From the NCBI RefSeq assembly GCF_000803065.1, contig NZ_JSXI01000013.1, positions 62,001-126,000 of the forward strand: 64,000 bases of DNA, written 5' to 3'. Made by a program: the position numbers and the translations under genes. The stretch comes from Sphingomonas sp. ERG5 (lineage in GTDB: Bacteria > Pseudomonadota > Alphaproteobacteria > Sphingomonadales > Sphingomonadaceae). This document shows, piece after piece, positions 8,936 to 15,807 of this stretch (position 1 is the first letter of the stretch; each line of letters opens with the position of its first letter). The notes under the pieces are model-generated. The model saw only the letters and a list, made by a program, of their open reading frames with translations. It ran no database searches and had not been told where the DNA came from.

Positions 8936-10210
8936 TTAGTCTTCCTCGATCAGGCTGGTGCGCTTGGTTTCGGGCAGCATCAGAAAGGCGATGGTCGCCG
9001 CGCCGACGACCGCCGTGACATACCAGTAAAAGCCGGATTCGATGCCGCCCTGTTTGAACCATAAGGCGACATATTCCGCCGACCCGCCGAACGCCGCGTT
9101 GCCGATCGCATAGGGCAATGCGACGCCCAGTGCGCGGATATGCGCGGGGAACAGTTCCGCCTTCACCAGCGCGCTGATCGACGTGTAGGCGGAGAGCAGC
9201 ATCAGCGGCACGAGGATGATCGCAAAGGCGATGACCGGGTCGCGCGTCGTTGCCAGGATGGTGAACACCGGCACCGAAACGATCATGCCGCCAAAGCCGA
9301 ACAGCAACAGCATCGGCTTGCGTCCAAGCCAGTCGGCAAGCAGCCCGAACACCGGCTGTGCCAGCATGTAAACGATCAGGGCGGCGGTCATGATGAACGT
9401 GCCGGTCTGCACCGCGAAGCCGCTGGTGTTGGTCAGGAAGGTCTTCATGTAGGTGGTGTAGGCGTAGAAGGCGCAGCTGCCGCCGGCGCTGATCACCGCC
9501 ACCAGGACGAATTCGCGCGGATGCGCTTTCCACAGTGCCAGCAAGCCCGACTTGGGTCGGTTGGGGTCGAGTTTGCCGAACGCTTCGGTTTCGGCGAGGC
9601 GACGGCGCAGGATATAGACGACCAGCGCCAGCACCGCGCCGATGAGGAATGCGATGCGCCAGCCCCAGTCGGCCATTTGCGTCTTGCTGAGTGTCGCCTG
9701 AAGGATTGCCGCGACTGCCAGCGCGGTGAGCTGTCCACCGATCAGCGTGACATATTGGAAGCTCGACCAGAAACCGCGCCGGTCGCGCGTCGCCATTTCC
9801 GACAAATAGGTCGCGCTGGCGCCATATTCGCCGCCGACCGACAGGCCCTGGATCATGCGCGCGATCAACAGGATCGCCGGGGCGGCGATCCCGATCGTGT
9901 CATGGCTCGGGACGAAAGCGATCATCAGCGACCCTGCGCACATCAGCCCGACCGACAGCGCCAGCCCGGCCTTGCGCCCATGCGTGTCGGCATAACGGCC
10001 CATCACATAGGCGCCGATCGGCCGCATCAGGAAGCCGACCGCGAACACCGCCGCGGTGCCGAGCATTTGCGCGGTCAGATCGCCCTTGGGAAAGAAAGTC
10101 GCGGCGAACACCAGCGATAGCGACGAATAGGCGTACCAGTCATACCATTCGACGAGATTGCCCGCGGATCCGCCGATAATCGATTTCAGCCGTTTCGCAT
10201 CCAGCGCCAT
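8936..10210 (-). CDS. MFS transporter, metabolite:H+ symporter (MHS) family, KgtP-like
   Basis: The 424-residue inner-membrane protein has twelve predicted hydrophobic segments. Motifs of the MHS group are visible: GNLVEWYDWYAYSS in TM1, GRYADTHGRKAGL in the TM2-3 loop, and IQGLSVGGEYGASATYLSEMA in TM4-5. These features occur in alpha-ketoglutarate permease KgtP and related dicarboxylate or betaine/proline carriers; the substrate cannot be fixed, with 2-oxoglutarate the best guess. I chose the ATG at 10210 because GGGAGGG lies five bases upstream and the length then matches the family. In-frame starts at 10243 and beyond would add a non-conserved extension. Confidence 0.87.
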   Translation of the reverse strand: MALDAKRLKSIIGGSAGNLVEWYDWYAYSSLSLVFAATFFPKGDLTAQMLGTAAVFAVGFLMRPIGAYVMGRYADTHGRKAGLALSVGLMCAGSLMIAFVPSHDTIGIAAPAILLIARMIQGLSVGGEYGASATYLSEMATRDRRGFWSSFQYVTLIGGQLTALAVAAILQATLSKTQMADWGWRIAFLIGAVLALVVYILRRRLAETEAFGKLDPNRPKSGLLALWKAHPREFVLVAVISAGGSCAFYAYTTYMKTFLTNTSGFAVQTGTFIMTAALIVYMLAQPVFGLLADWLGRKPMLLLFGFGGMIVSVPVFTILATTRDPVIAFAIILVPLMLLSAYTSISALVKAELFPAHIRALGVALPYAIGNAAFGGSAEYVALWFKQGGIESGFYWYVTAVVGAATIAFLMLPETKRTSLIEED

Positions 10211-10316
10211 AAATGCCCTCCCCTGATCGGATACGTCGCTCATCCCGGCACGTTCGCCAAGGAAATAGTCGCGTCGACGGTTGAGCCTGTCGCGGGCTTC
10301 GCTCATAGACGCTGAC

Positions 10317-10853
10317 ATGCGTTCGCTTCCCTTCCTCGCCCTGCTCGTCGTGTTGGGAGGGTGCGTGGCGCCGTCCCAGCCGCCGCCCCGTCCTGCGCCC
10401 CGGCCGCTGCCGCCGGTCCAGGCGCCGACACCCATGCCCGCCCCCGCGCCGCTGGGCAGCGACTGGCGCGACTGGCCGTTCACGCCGGGCGACTGGGTCT
10501 ATCGTCAGGATGCGCGCGGTTCGGTCGCGACGTTCGGTGTGTCGGGTGGCGAGGTGACGCTGATGCTGCGCTGCGATCGTGATGCGGGCGCGATCTATCT
10601 TTCGCGCGCAGGGGGTGCCGCCGGCGCGGTGCCGATGACGATCCGCACCTCGACCGTGATGCGCACGCTCAACACGACCCCGCTTGGCGGCACGCTTGCC
10701 TCGCTCGGCGTATCGATCAACGCGCGCGACAGCCTGCTTGATGCGATGGGCTTCAGCCGAGGCCGGTTCGTGGTGCAGCAACCGGGATTTCCGACTTTGG
10801 TCTTGCCCGCCTGGGCCGAGATCATGCGCGTGACCGAGGATTGCCGACGCTAG
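10317..10853 (+). CDS. Hypothetical lipoprotein
   Basis: The 178-residue protein has a lipoprotein signal (MRSLPFLALLVVLGGC, lipobox LGGC), then a proline-rich linker of about 25 residues (PPPRPAPRPLPPVQAP) and a compact domain containing DWRDWPFTPGDWVY. The domain has a DCR-type C-terminus. Similar proline-linker lipoproteins are common in sphingomonads and have no assigned function. The start is set by the signal peptide. The gene diverges from the MHS transporter. Confidence 0.78.
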   Translation: MRSLPFLALLVVLGGCVAPSQPPPRPAPRPLPPVQAPTPMPAPAPLGSDWRDWPFTPGDWVYRQDARGSVATFGVSGGEVTLMLRCDRDAGAIYLSRAGGAAGAVPMTIRTSTVMRTLNTTPLGGTLASLGVSINARDSLLDAMGFSRGRFVVQQPGFPTLVLPAWAEIMRVTEDCRR

Positions 10854-10918
10854 ACGAACAGAGCGGGCGCGGACAAGATTCCTGACTCCTGCGTTACACG
10901 GGGCGAGGAGGTGAGACC

Positions 10919-11030
10919 ATGATCCGCACGCTCAAGTCCGGCGCGTATTGGGGCGGAGCAGCACGAGCGTGAAGTGCACTATTTCAAGCAGCACTGCGGG
11001 TCGGGAGTGGGCACATCGCGAGCGGGTCGG
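10919..11030 (+). pseudogene. Remnant of a small conserved sphingomonad protein (MIRTLKSG... AEQHERE family)
   Basis: An ATG at 10919 opens MIRTLKSG, the start of a roughly 45-50-residue protein common in sphingomonads (from memory, a basic RLYSRK...GTF core followed by AEQHEREVQYFKRH). Here MIRTLKSG is followed at once by a short foreign stretch and a stop at 10970, while the second half AEQHEREVHYFKQH is intact in another frame from about 10953. The simplest reading is an internal deletion of about 60-70 bases with a frameshift. The open frame then runs on to 11174 without the normal stop. GGCGAGGAGG just upstream is a surviving ribosome site. Confidence 0.55.
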
Positions 11031-11178
11031 CGAGACACGTCCGGCCGATTTCAGCGACGAAAGAGAATCGTCGAAAACGCAGTGAATTACAAGACTTGTA
11101 TATGCGATTCGGATGATTCACATATAGGTCGTGCCCAAGCAGGGTGCGCCGTTTCAACAAGCGAAAGGAGGTGATCCG

Positions 11179-11235
11179 ATGTCTCATGGTTCAGCAATGG
11201 GGTCGGTTCAGTTCGTTCGGGGGACGCGCCGCTAG
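11179..11235 (+). CDS. 18-residue reading frame behind a maximal Shine-Dalgarno
   Basis: ATG at 11179 to TAG at 11233-11235 encodes MSHGSAMGSVQFVRGTRR. The upstream GAAAGGAGGTGATCC (11163-11177) complements the 3' end of 16S rRNA over 15 bases, with seven bases between GGAGG and the ATG, which is near-ideal spacing. A translation signal this strong is unlikely to be idle, so either a real micropeptide or a leader peptide is plausible. I recognise no family. Confidence 0.45.
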   Translation: MSHGSAMGSVQFVRGTRR

Positions 11236-11348
11236 CTCTTTGGGATGACGGCGGGGGGTATTTTCCCCTAATCAACGTCGCCGTCTATCGGAGCTTAGCG
11301 GTTCGCATGGTCTCCCAAGCTGGAGCTTCCGGCCGCTGACCATGTCAG

Positions 11349-11390
11349 GAGGTTGCCGGTGCCCTTGATGGGGCATCGGCAGCCTCTTTT
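11349..11390 (+). terminator. Rho-independent terminator
   Basis: A 16-base-pair stem (11349-11364 with 11371-11386, two G-U pairs) closes a six-base loop and is followed by TTTT at 11387-11390. It ends the structured-RNA unit and lies 29 bases before the next lipoprotein start. Confidence 0.85.
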
Positions 11391-11419
11391 CATGTCTGGC
11401 AATGCACTCCGGGGCGATC

Positions 11420-11842
11420 ATGATCGCACGCATGAAATTGCCGACGCTCCTGATCGCCATATTCTGCCTCTCCGGTTGCGGTGGAGGCGATCCCTGCAGC
11501 AACACATTGGTCGAAAAATTGCTCGACCCTGCCGGCACCCGTGTCGCTTATCATTACATCCGCGACTGCGGCGCGACGCGGGACCATGCCACCAGCATCA
11601 CGATCGGCGCGCCGGGCGAAGATGCAGCGAAGGCGGATGTGATCTTTACTGCCGATTCCCGTCATGGCGCTGCCCTTACCGAAGGGGGCGGCGTGCGGTT
11701 GAGAATGACCTGGACGCAGCCCGGCATGCTGTTCGTGTCTCATGCAGAAAAGGCGCGTATCTTCCGGCAGGAAAGCCAGGCGCGGGGCGCCAGGATTACA
11801 TACCGTGCTAGTGATGGGCTGGTCGCTGAACCGATACCCTGA
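11420..11842 (+). CDS. Hypothetical lipoprotein
   Basis: The 140-residue product has a lipoprotein signal, MIARMKLPTLLIAIFCLSGCGGG, with lipobox LSGC. The mature part begins GDPCSNTLVEKLLDPAGTRVAYHYIRDCGATRDHATSITI, a block seen in unnamed secreted or lipoproteins that carry a DCGATT-like motif. No function is known. The start could instead be the ATG at 11432; neither has a strong ribosome site, which makes control by the upstream RNA structure conceivable but unproven. Confidence 0.75.
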   Translation: MIARMKLPTLLIAIFCLSGCGGGDPCSNTLVEKLLDPAGTRVAYHYIRDCGATRDHATSITIGAPGEDAAKADVIFTADSRHGAALTEGGGVRLRMTWTQPGMLFVSHAEKARIFRQESQARGARITYRASDGLVAEPIP

Positions 11843-11942
11843 GCTGCTATGACCCCGCATCGGGCTTGTTGCTGCGCATCCCGTGCCGCACAGTTGTCGC
11901 ATGAGTGAAGCCCGGTCGGTTTCGCATGAAGGGGGTAGCGTG

Positions 11943-13526
11943 ATGCGGCATTTTCGACTGGCGTTTTTATTGGCGGCTGTGATCGCGACGCCGCTTTCCG
12001 CCCGGACGGGAGCGTTGATCGAGGAGCGCTCTATCCCGGAGCTTCAGGCCGCAATGGTCCAAGGCAAGGCGTCGAGCGAAACGATCACCAGGGCTTATCT
12101 CGCGCGGATCGCGGCGATGGATCGCGCCGGGCCGACCCTGCGTGCGGTGATCGCGGTCAATCCCGATGCGCTGGCCCAGGCCAGAGCCAGCGATGCGCGA
12201 CGCAAGGCGGGCAAACCACTCGGCCCGCTCGACGGCATTCCGATCCTGATCAAGGACAATATCGAAACGCTCGATCCGATCGCGACGACCGCGGGCAGCC
12301 TCGCACTCAAGGACAATATCACGCACCGCGATGCGCCGGTGGTGGCCGAATTGCGTAAGGCCGGCGCGGTGATCCTCGGCAAGACCAACCTCAGCGAATG
12401 GGCCAATATCCGCTCATCCAGCTCGATGAGTGGCTGGAGCGCGGTCGGTGGGCTGGTGCGCAACCCCTATGCGCTCGACCGCAGTTCATGCGGGTCGTCA
12501 AGTGGATCGGGCGCGGCGATCGCGGCAAGCTTTGCGGCGGCGGCATTGGGGACCGAGACCGACGGGTCGGTGGTTTGCCCGGCATCGATGAACGGCCTTG
12601 CCGGGCTGAAGCCGACGGTCGGGCTGGTCAGCCGTACCCATGTGGTGCCGATCAGCCATAGCCAGGATACACCGGGGCCGATGGCGCGCGGCGTGCGCGA
12701 TGTCGCGATCCTGTTTTCCGCGATGGTTGCCGCCGATCCGGCCGACGCGACCACCAGCGACGCGGGCAGATATGTGCATGACTATGCCGGATCCTTGTCG
12801 GCCGATGGCTTGCGCGGCGTGCGCATCGCCGTGCTGCGGCCCGATATGCCCGAAGCGCTCAAGGCGAAATATGAGGCCGAACTGCGCGTGTTGGAAAAGG
12901 CCGGCGCGGTGCTGGTCGAGGCGAAACAGCCCAAGCTCGACGGCATTGGCCAGGCGGAAGGCGATGTGCTCCATACCGAGCTCAAGGCCGATCTCGATGC
13001 CTATCTCGCCTCGACCCCTGCGAGCGTGAAGACGCGCACGCTCGATCAGGTCATCGCCTTTAACGAGGCGAACAAGGCGACTGAAATGCCTTTCTTCGCG
13101 CAGGAAACCTTCCTCATCGCGGCCCGCACGCGCGGGCTGGCCGATGCGGAATATCTCGGTGCGCGCGCCAGGTCGCGGCGATTGGCGGGCGCGGAGGGGA
13201 TCGACGCGATCCTCAAGACCGCCGGGGCGACGATCATCGTCGCGCCGACCTATGGCCTGCCCTGGCTCAGCGACACTGTGTCGGGCGACGGTTTCGACGG
13301 GCCGAGCGCGAGCCAGTTGCCCGCCATCTCCGGCTATCCGCACCTCACCGTGCCGATGGGGCTGGTCAAGGGCTTGCCGGTCGGCATGTCGTTCATCGCC
13401 ACCGCCTATGGCGATCAGGCTGTGCTTAATGCCGGCTATGCCTATGAACAGGCGAGCCAGGCGCGCGTCGCGCCGACATATCGGCCGATCGCCGATGTCG
13501 GGCCCGGGCTGGATGGGGTGCGATAG
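11943..13526 (+). CDS. Secreted amidase (amidase signature family)
   Basis: The 527-residue enzyme has a signal peptide (MRHFRLAFLLAAVIATPLSA) and one amidase-signature domain. The Ser-cisSer-Lys triad is visible: lysine in GIPILIKDNIET, the first serine in DRSSCGSSSGSGAAI and the nucleophile in LGTETDGSVVCPAS. Enzymes of this type hydrolyse carboxamides; the exact substrate is not predictable, and gatA is excluded by the signal peptide and the lack of gatB/gatC nearby. Exported forms act in the periplasm. I chose the ATG at 11943 over one at 11883 because the signal peptide starts there and AAGGGGG lies upstream. Confidence 0.9.
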   Translation: MRHFRLAFLLAAVIATPLSARTGALIEERSIPELQAAMVQGKASSETITRAYLARIAAMDRAGPTLRAVIAVNPDALAQARASDARRKAGKPLGPLDGIPILIKDNIETLDPIATTAGSLALKDNITHRDAPVVAELRKAGAVILGKTNLSEWANIRSSSSMSGWSAVGGLVRNPYALDRSSCGSSSGSGAAIAASFAAAALGTETDGSVVCPASMNGLAGLKPTVGLVSRTHVVPISHSQDTPGPMARGVRDVAILFSAMVAADPADATTSDAGRYVHDYAGSLSADGLRGVRIAVLRPDMPEALKAKYEAELRVLEKAGAVLVEAKQPKLDGIGQAEGDVLHTELKADLDAYLASTPASVKTRTLDQVIAFNEANKATEMPFFAQETFLIAARTRGLADAEYLGARARSRRLAGAEGIDAILKTAGATIIVAPTYGLPWLSDTVSGDGFDGPSASQLPAISGYPHLTVPMGLVKGLPVGMSFIATAYGDQAVLNAGYAYEQASQARVAPTYRPIADVGPGLDGVR

Positions 13527-13643
13527 ACGGATTCCGTCTTCACCGGCCTTGAACCTCTCGACTGGGTCGGATTATTTTCTTCAGCGTAACTATATGATAT
13601 ATTGAGATATTGTTCAGGATTTCTGTCGAGGTGCTGGCGGAAA

Positions 13644-13718
13644 AGATATGTTACATATCGGTGTAACATATCTCCGGCCGCTCATTTCCGTGCTCCTGTC
13701 GCCGGCGGCGATTCAACC
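13644..13718 (+). repeat. 75-bp two-dyad repeat, copy 1
   Basis: The element starts with AGATATGTTACA, a six-base spacer and TGTAACATATCT (13644-13673), and ends with the dyad TCGCCG-G-CGGCGA (13699-13711) and ATTCAACC. An ungapped 75-base relative lies inverted at 36143-36217, with both dyads retained. This copy ends 18 bases before the start codon of the membrane protein at 13737, so it may be a promoter/operator or leader; a small non-autonomous repeat is the alternative. Confidence 0.75.
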
Positions 13719-13736
13719 GGCTCTCGAAAGGTGCCA

Positions 13737-14033
13737 ATGCGTATTCTCCTGATTTTGGGCGCGTTGATCGTGGGAATGATAGCCGGCATCTGCCTGTTCG
13801 CGATGATCTGGCGAACCACGGCCCCGGACGGGGCGATGGCGATGACAGTGGGAGGAGGGACGCCGATTGTTTTCGGGGCTTTGGCGTATCTCGGCACGAA
13901 GGCGACCGACGGGCATAGACCAAGCCTCGGCAGCGCGCGGACATGGCTGGCCCTTTTGTGCATCGCGGCGGCGACCGCCGGGCTGTTTTTGTTGTTGATC
14001 GTGGCGGCGGCCGTGCTGGTCCAGCGCGGCTGA
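13737..14033 (+). CDS. Small inner-membrane protein, three hydrophobic segments
   Basis: This 98-residue protein consists mostly of membrane segments: residues 1-23 (MRILLILGALIVGMIAGICLFAM), a weaker central one around TPIVFGALAYLG, and a C-terminal one (LALLCIAAATAGLFLLLIVAAAVLV). No family is recognised. Start at 13737 is chosen for the membrane segment and the GAAAGG eight bases upstream. It follows the 75-bp repeat and is convergent with the DUF2721 gene. Confidence 0.62.
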   Translation: MRILLILGALIVGMIAGICLFAMIWRTTAPDGAMAMTVGGGTPIVFGALAYLGTKATDGHRPSLGSARTWLALLCIAAATAGLFLLLIVAAAVLVQRG

Positions 14034-14051
14034 CGACAGACGCTCGATTTT

Positions 14052-14507
14052 CTAGCCTCGTTCGAGCAATTCCGGCCGGATATGGATCGCGGTCAGCGAC
14101 ATGCGCACTTCGATCAGGAACGAGACCAGCGCGGCGATCAGCAACGCCATGGCGAGAATGAAGGAGATCGCGACCACCGTGCCGATGTGAAGCTTGGCCA
14201 GTTCGGCGACGAACAGTCCGGCGACGACGAGGCAGGTCATCACCGCGCTCGATACCGCCAGCACCAGCGCCCGGTTGATCACCGTCATGCGCCGGTCAAG
14301 CAGCCGCAATTCCCATACATGGCGATCATGTTCGGGCCCGGTCGAACGCGGATGCAATTGCTCGATCGCGCGGGCGCGGTCGACCACGCGCGACAGGCGG
14401 CCGGCCAGGACGTTGAGCAATGCCCCGATCCCGGCAAGCATGAAGACGGGGCTCAGCGAGAGCTGGATCGTCTGTGCGATGGTGGTGACGGCGGGGGTGG
14501 AGAACAT
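14052..14507 (-). CDS. DUF2721 family membrane protein
   Basis: The 151-residue protein has three hydrophobic segments, one near the N-terminus (SLSPVFMLAGIGALLNVLAGRLSRVVDRARAIE) and two in the second half. The motif LAGRLSRVVDRAR followed by ELRLLDRRMTVINRAL is the signature of DUF2721, a family with no assigned role. The product is an inner-membrane protein. ATG at 14507 is the first in-frame codon and fits the family start. Confidence 0.85.
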   Translation of the reverse strand: MFSTPAVTTIAQTIQLSLSPVFMLAGIGALLNVLAGRLSRVVDRARAIEQLHPRSTGPEHDRHVWELRLLDRRMTVINRALVLAVSSAVMTCLVVAGLFVAELAKLHIGTVVAISFILAMALLIAALVSFLIEVRMSLTAIHIRPELLERG

Positions 14508-14598
14508 CGCGCGACTGTGACGCGCGTGCGCTCATGCGGCAAGCATGAACCGGCTGGTGCGAACAGGTTGGTAACCCATCGCTCCTATAGCAGCGCGC

Positions 14599-15732
14599 AT
14601 GAACAAGCCGATGCTCCTCGACGACTTTGTCCGCTTGCCCGCCTCGACGCGCGCGGTCGCGCTTGATGGGCTGTCGGGGCTGCTCGACCTGGTCGCCGAC
14701 GCCGCGCCTGAAACGCACCGCTTCCTGCGCTATCAATGGTTCGCCGCGGCGCTGCTTGCCTATGGCGGTGCGGCGCGGACGATCGTGATTGAGCAGGACG
14801 GCAATCCGGTCGCGGCCTTGCCCATGGTTCGTTTCGGTCCGGGGCCAGCCAGGCTGGCGGCGGTGCCGGGCTGCTACTGGCCGTTCCGCAGTTTTCCCGC
14901 GAGCCGTACGGCCGACGCCACCGCCTTCAATGCGCTGGTCGACCGACTTGGCGATGAGGTCAACGCGTTGCGCATTGGCCCGATCTATGATGGCGACCCG
15001 TCGCTCGAGCCCTTGCTCGCGGCGGCGCGGGCAAAGGGCTGGGCGGTGCTCGATCGCTTCGTCGCCGACAGCTATCGGCTCGATATGGCGGCGGCGCAGG
15101 CCGAGGGGACCTGGCCGCGCAATTCGACCTTGCGCAAGAACCGCTTCCACGAAAAGCATCTTGGCGATCATGGTGCGCTCGACTGGCGCTTCCTGAGTGG
15201 CGCGGATTGGGCCGCTGGCGGGTTCGATGCGCTCGCCTCGGTCGAGGAGAAGAGCTGGATCGCGGCACGCACCGATGGCAGCGATGCCAAGTTCACTGGC
15301 ACTGGGCATGGCGCCTTCTGGCGCGCCGCCGCGGCTGATCCGGCACTGGCGGCGATGATGTGGGCAGCACTTCTCACCGTCGATGGCGCACCCGCTGCCT
15401 TCTCGTTCGACGTTAATGCCGGGGCGCTGAAATACGCCATCGCCAACAGCTACGACCCTGCGTTCGGCAAGCATTCGCCGGGGAAGCTGCTTTACTACCG
15501 CAATCTCGTCCGCGCGCTGGAGGACGGCATCGCGGTGGTGGATTGGGGTGCGGGGGACAGCGGCTACAAGCGCGTGATCGGCGCGGCGCAGGGCCCGGCG
15601 ATCCGCGACTGGCTGCTGGTGCGGCCGGGATTGCCGGCGATGCTTGGCCGCGCGCTGAAAAGCGTATGGGAGCGCAGCGGTAATGCGCATGCTCCGGCTG
15701 CGGCGGCAGTCAGCCCATCGGACGATAGCTGA
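14599..15732 (+). CDS. GNAT-fold acetyltransferase, BioF2/CelD-like
   Basis: The 377-residue cytoplasmic protein resembles the CelD/BcsL or BioF2-like acetyltransferases (duplicated GNAT fold, often linked to exopolysaccharide production or aminoacyl transfer). Supporting blocks are HRFLRYQWFAAALLAYG near the start, the basic NSTLRKNRFHEKHL segment, then AAFSFDVNAGALKYAIANSYDPAFGKHSPGKLLYYRNLVRAL and DWGAGDSGYKR. No exopolysaccharide genes are adjacent, so a role is not assigned. Start at 14599 fits the family. Confidence 0.78.
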   Translation: MNKPMLLDDFVRLPASTRAVALDGLSGLLDLVADAAPETHRFLRYQWFAAALLAYGGAARTIVIEQDGNPVAALPMVRFGPGPARLAAVPGCYWPFRSFPASRTADATAFNALVDRLGDEVNALRIGPIYDGDPSLEPLLAAARAKGWAVLDRFVADSYRLDMAAAQAEGTWPRNSTLRKNRFHEKHLGDHGALDWRFLSGADWAAGGFDALASVEEKSWIAARTDGSDAKFTGTGHGAFWRAAAADPALAAMMWAALLTVDGAPAAFSFDVNAGALKYAIANSYDPAFGKHSPGKLLYYRNLVRALEDGIAVVDWGAGDSGYKRVIGAAQGPAIRDWLLVRPGLPAMLGRALKSVWERSGNAHAPAAAAVSPSDDS

Positions 15733-15742
15733 AGGCAGGCTT

Positions 15743-15784
15743 CCATTCGCCCTGAGCCTGTCGAAGGCTCAGCCCGAACGGGGG
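15743..15784. repeat. Composite palindromic repeat, degenerate copy E
   Basis: A single compact copy with the CCTGAGCCTGTCGAAGG and CCGAACGGGGG blocks but no CTCGAAACCGC tail. A seven-base hairpin (CTGAGCC with GGCTCAG) remains. It sits between the convergent acetyltransferase and permease/peptidase genes and may act as a bidirectional terminator. Confidence 0.7.
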
Positions 15785-15807
15785 AGGACCGTCCGCCCAA
15801 AGAGAGA

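Larger units (their letters stand above)
11163..11390 (+). ncRNA. Candidate structured RNA with ultra-strong Shine-Dalgarno, hairpins and pseudoknot
   Basis: Within 230 bases there are, in order: a 15-base perfect complement of the 16S rRNA 3' end (11163-11177), an 18-residue reading frame (11179-11235), a nested hairpin (11247-11253 with 11279-11285; inner GGGG 11254-11257 with CCCC 11265-11268), an H-type pseudoknot possibility (11297-11301 with 11333-11337 and 11306-11312 with the directly adjacent 11338-11344), and a terminator (11349-11390). No known RNA class is recognised. It could be a stand-alone or dual-function RNA, or an attenuator leader for the lipoprotein gene at 11420. The 5' end is not defined; a weak promoter-like TTGTAT / CATATA pair lies near 11096-11126. 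Confidence 0.5.

Noticed and set aside
13644..13673. Zur or Fur box interpretation of the AGATATGTTACA dyad
   Set aside because: Spacing and half-sites do not match the known alphaproteobacterial Zur or Fur consensus, and neither neighbour is a metal-uptake gene.
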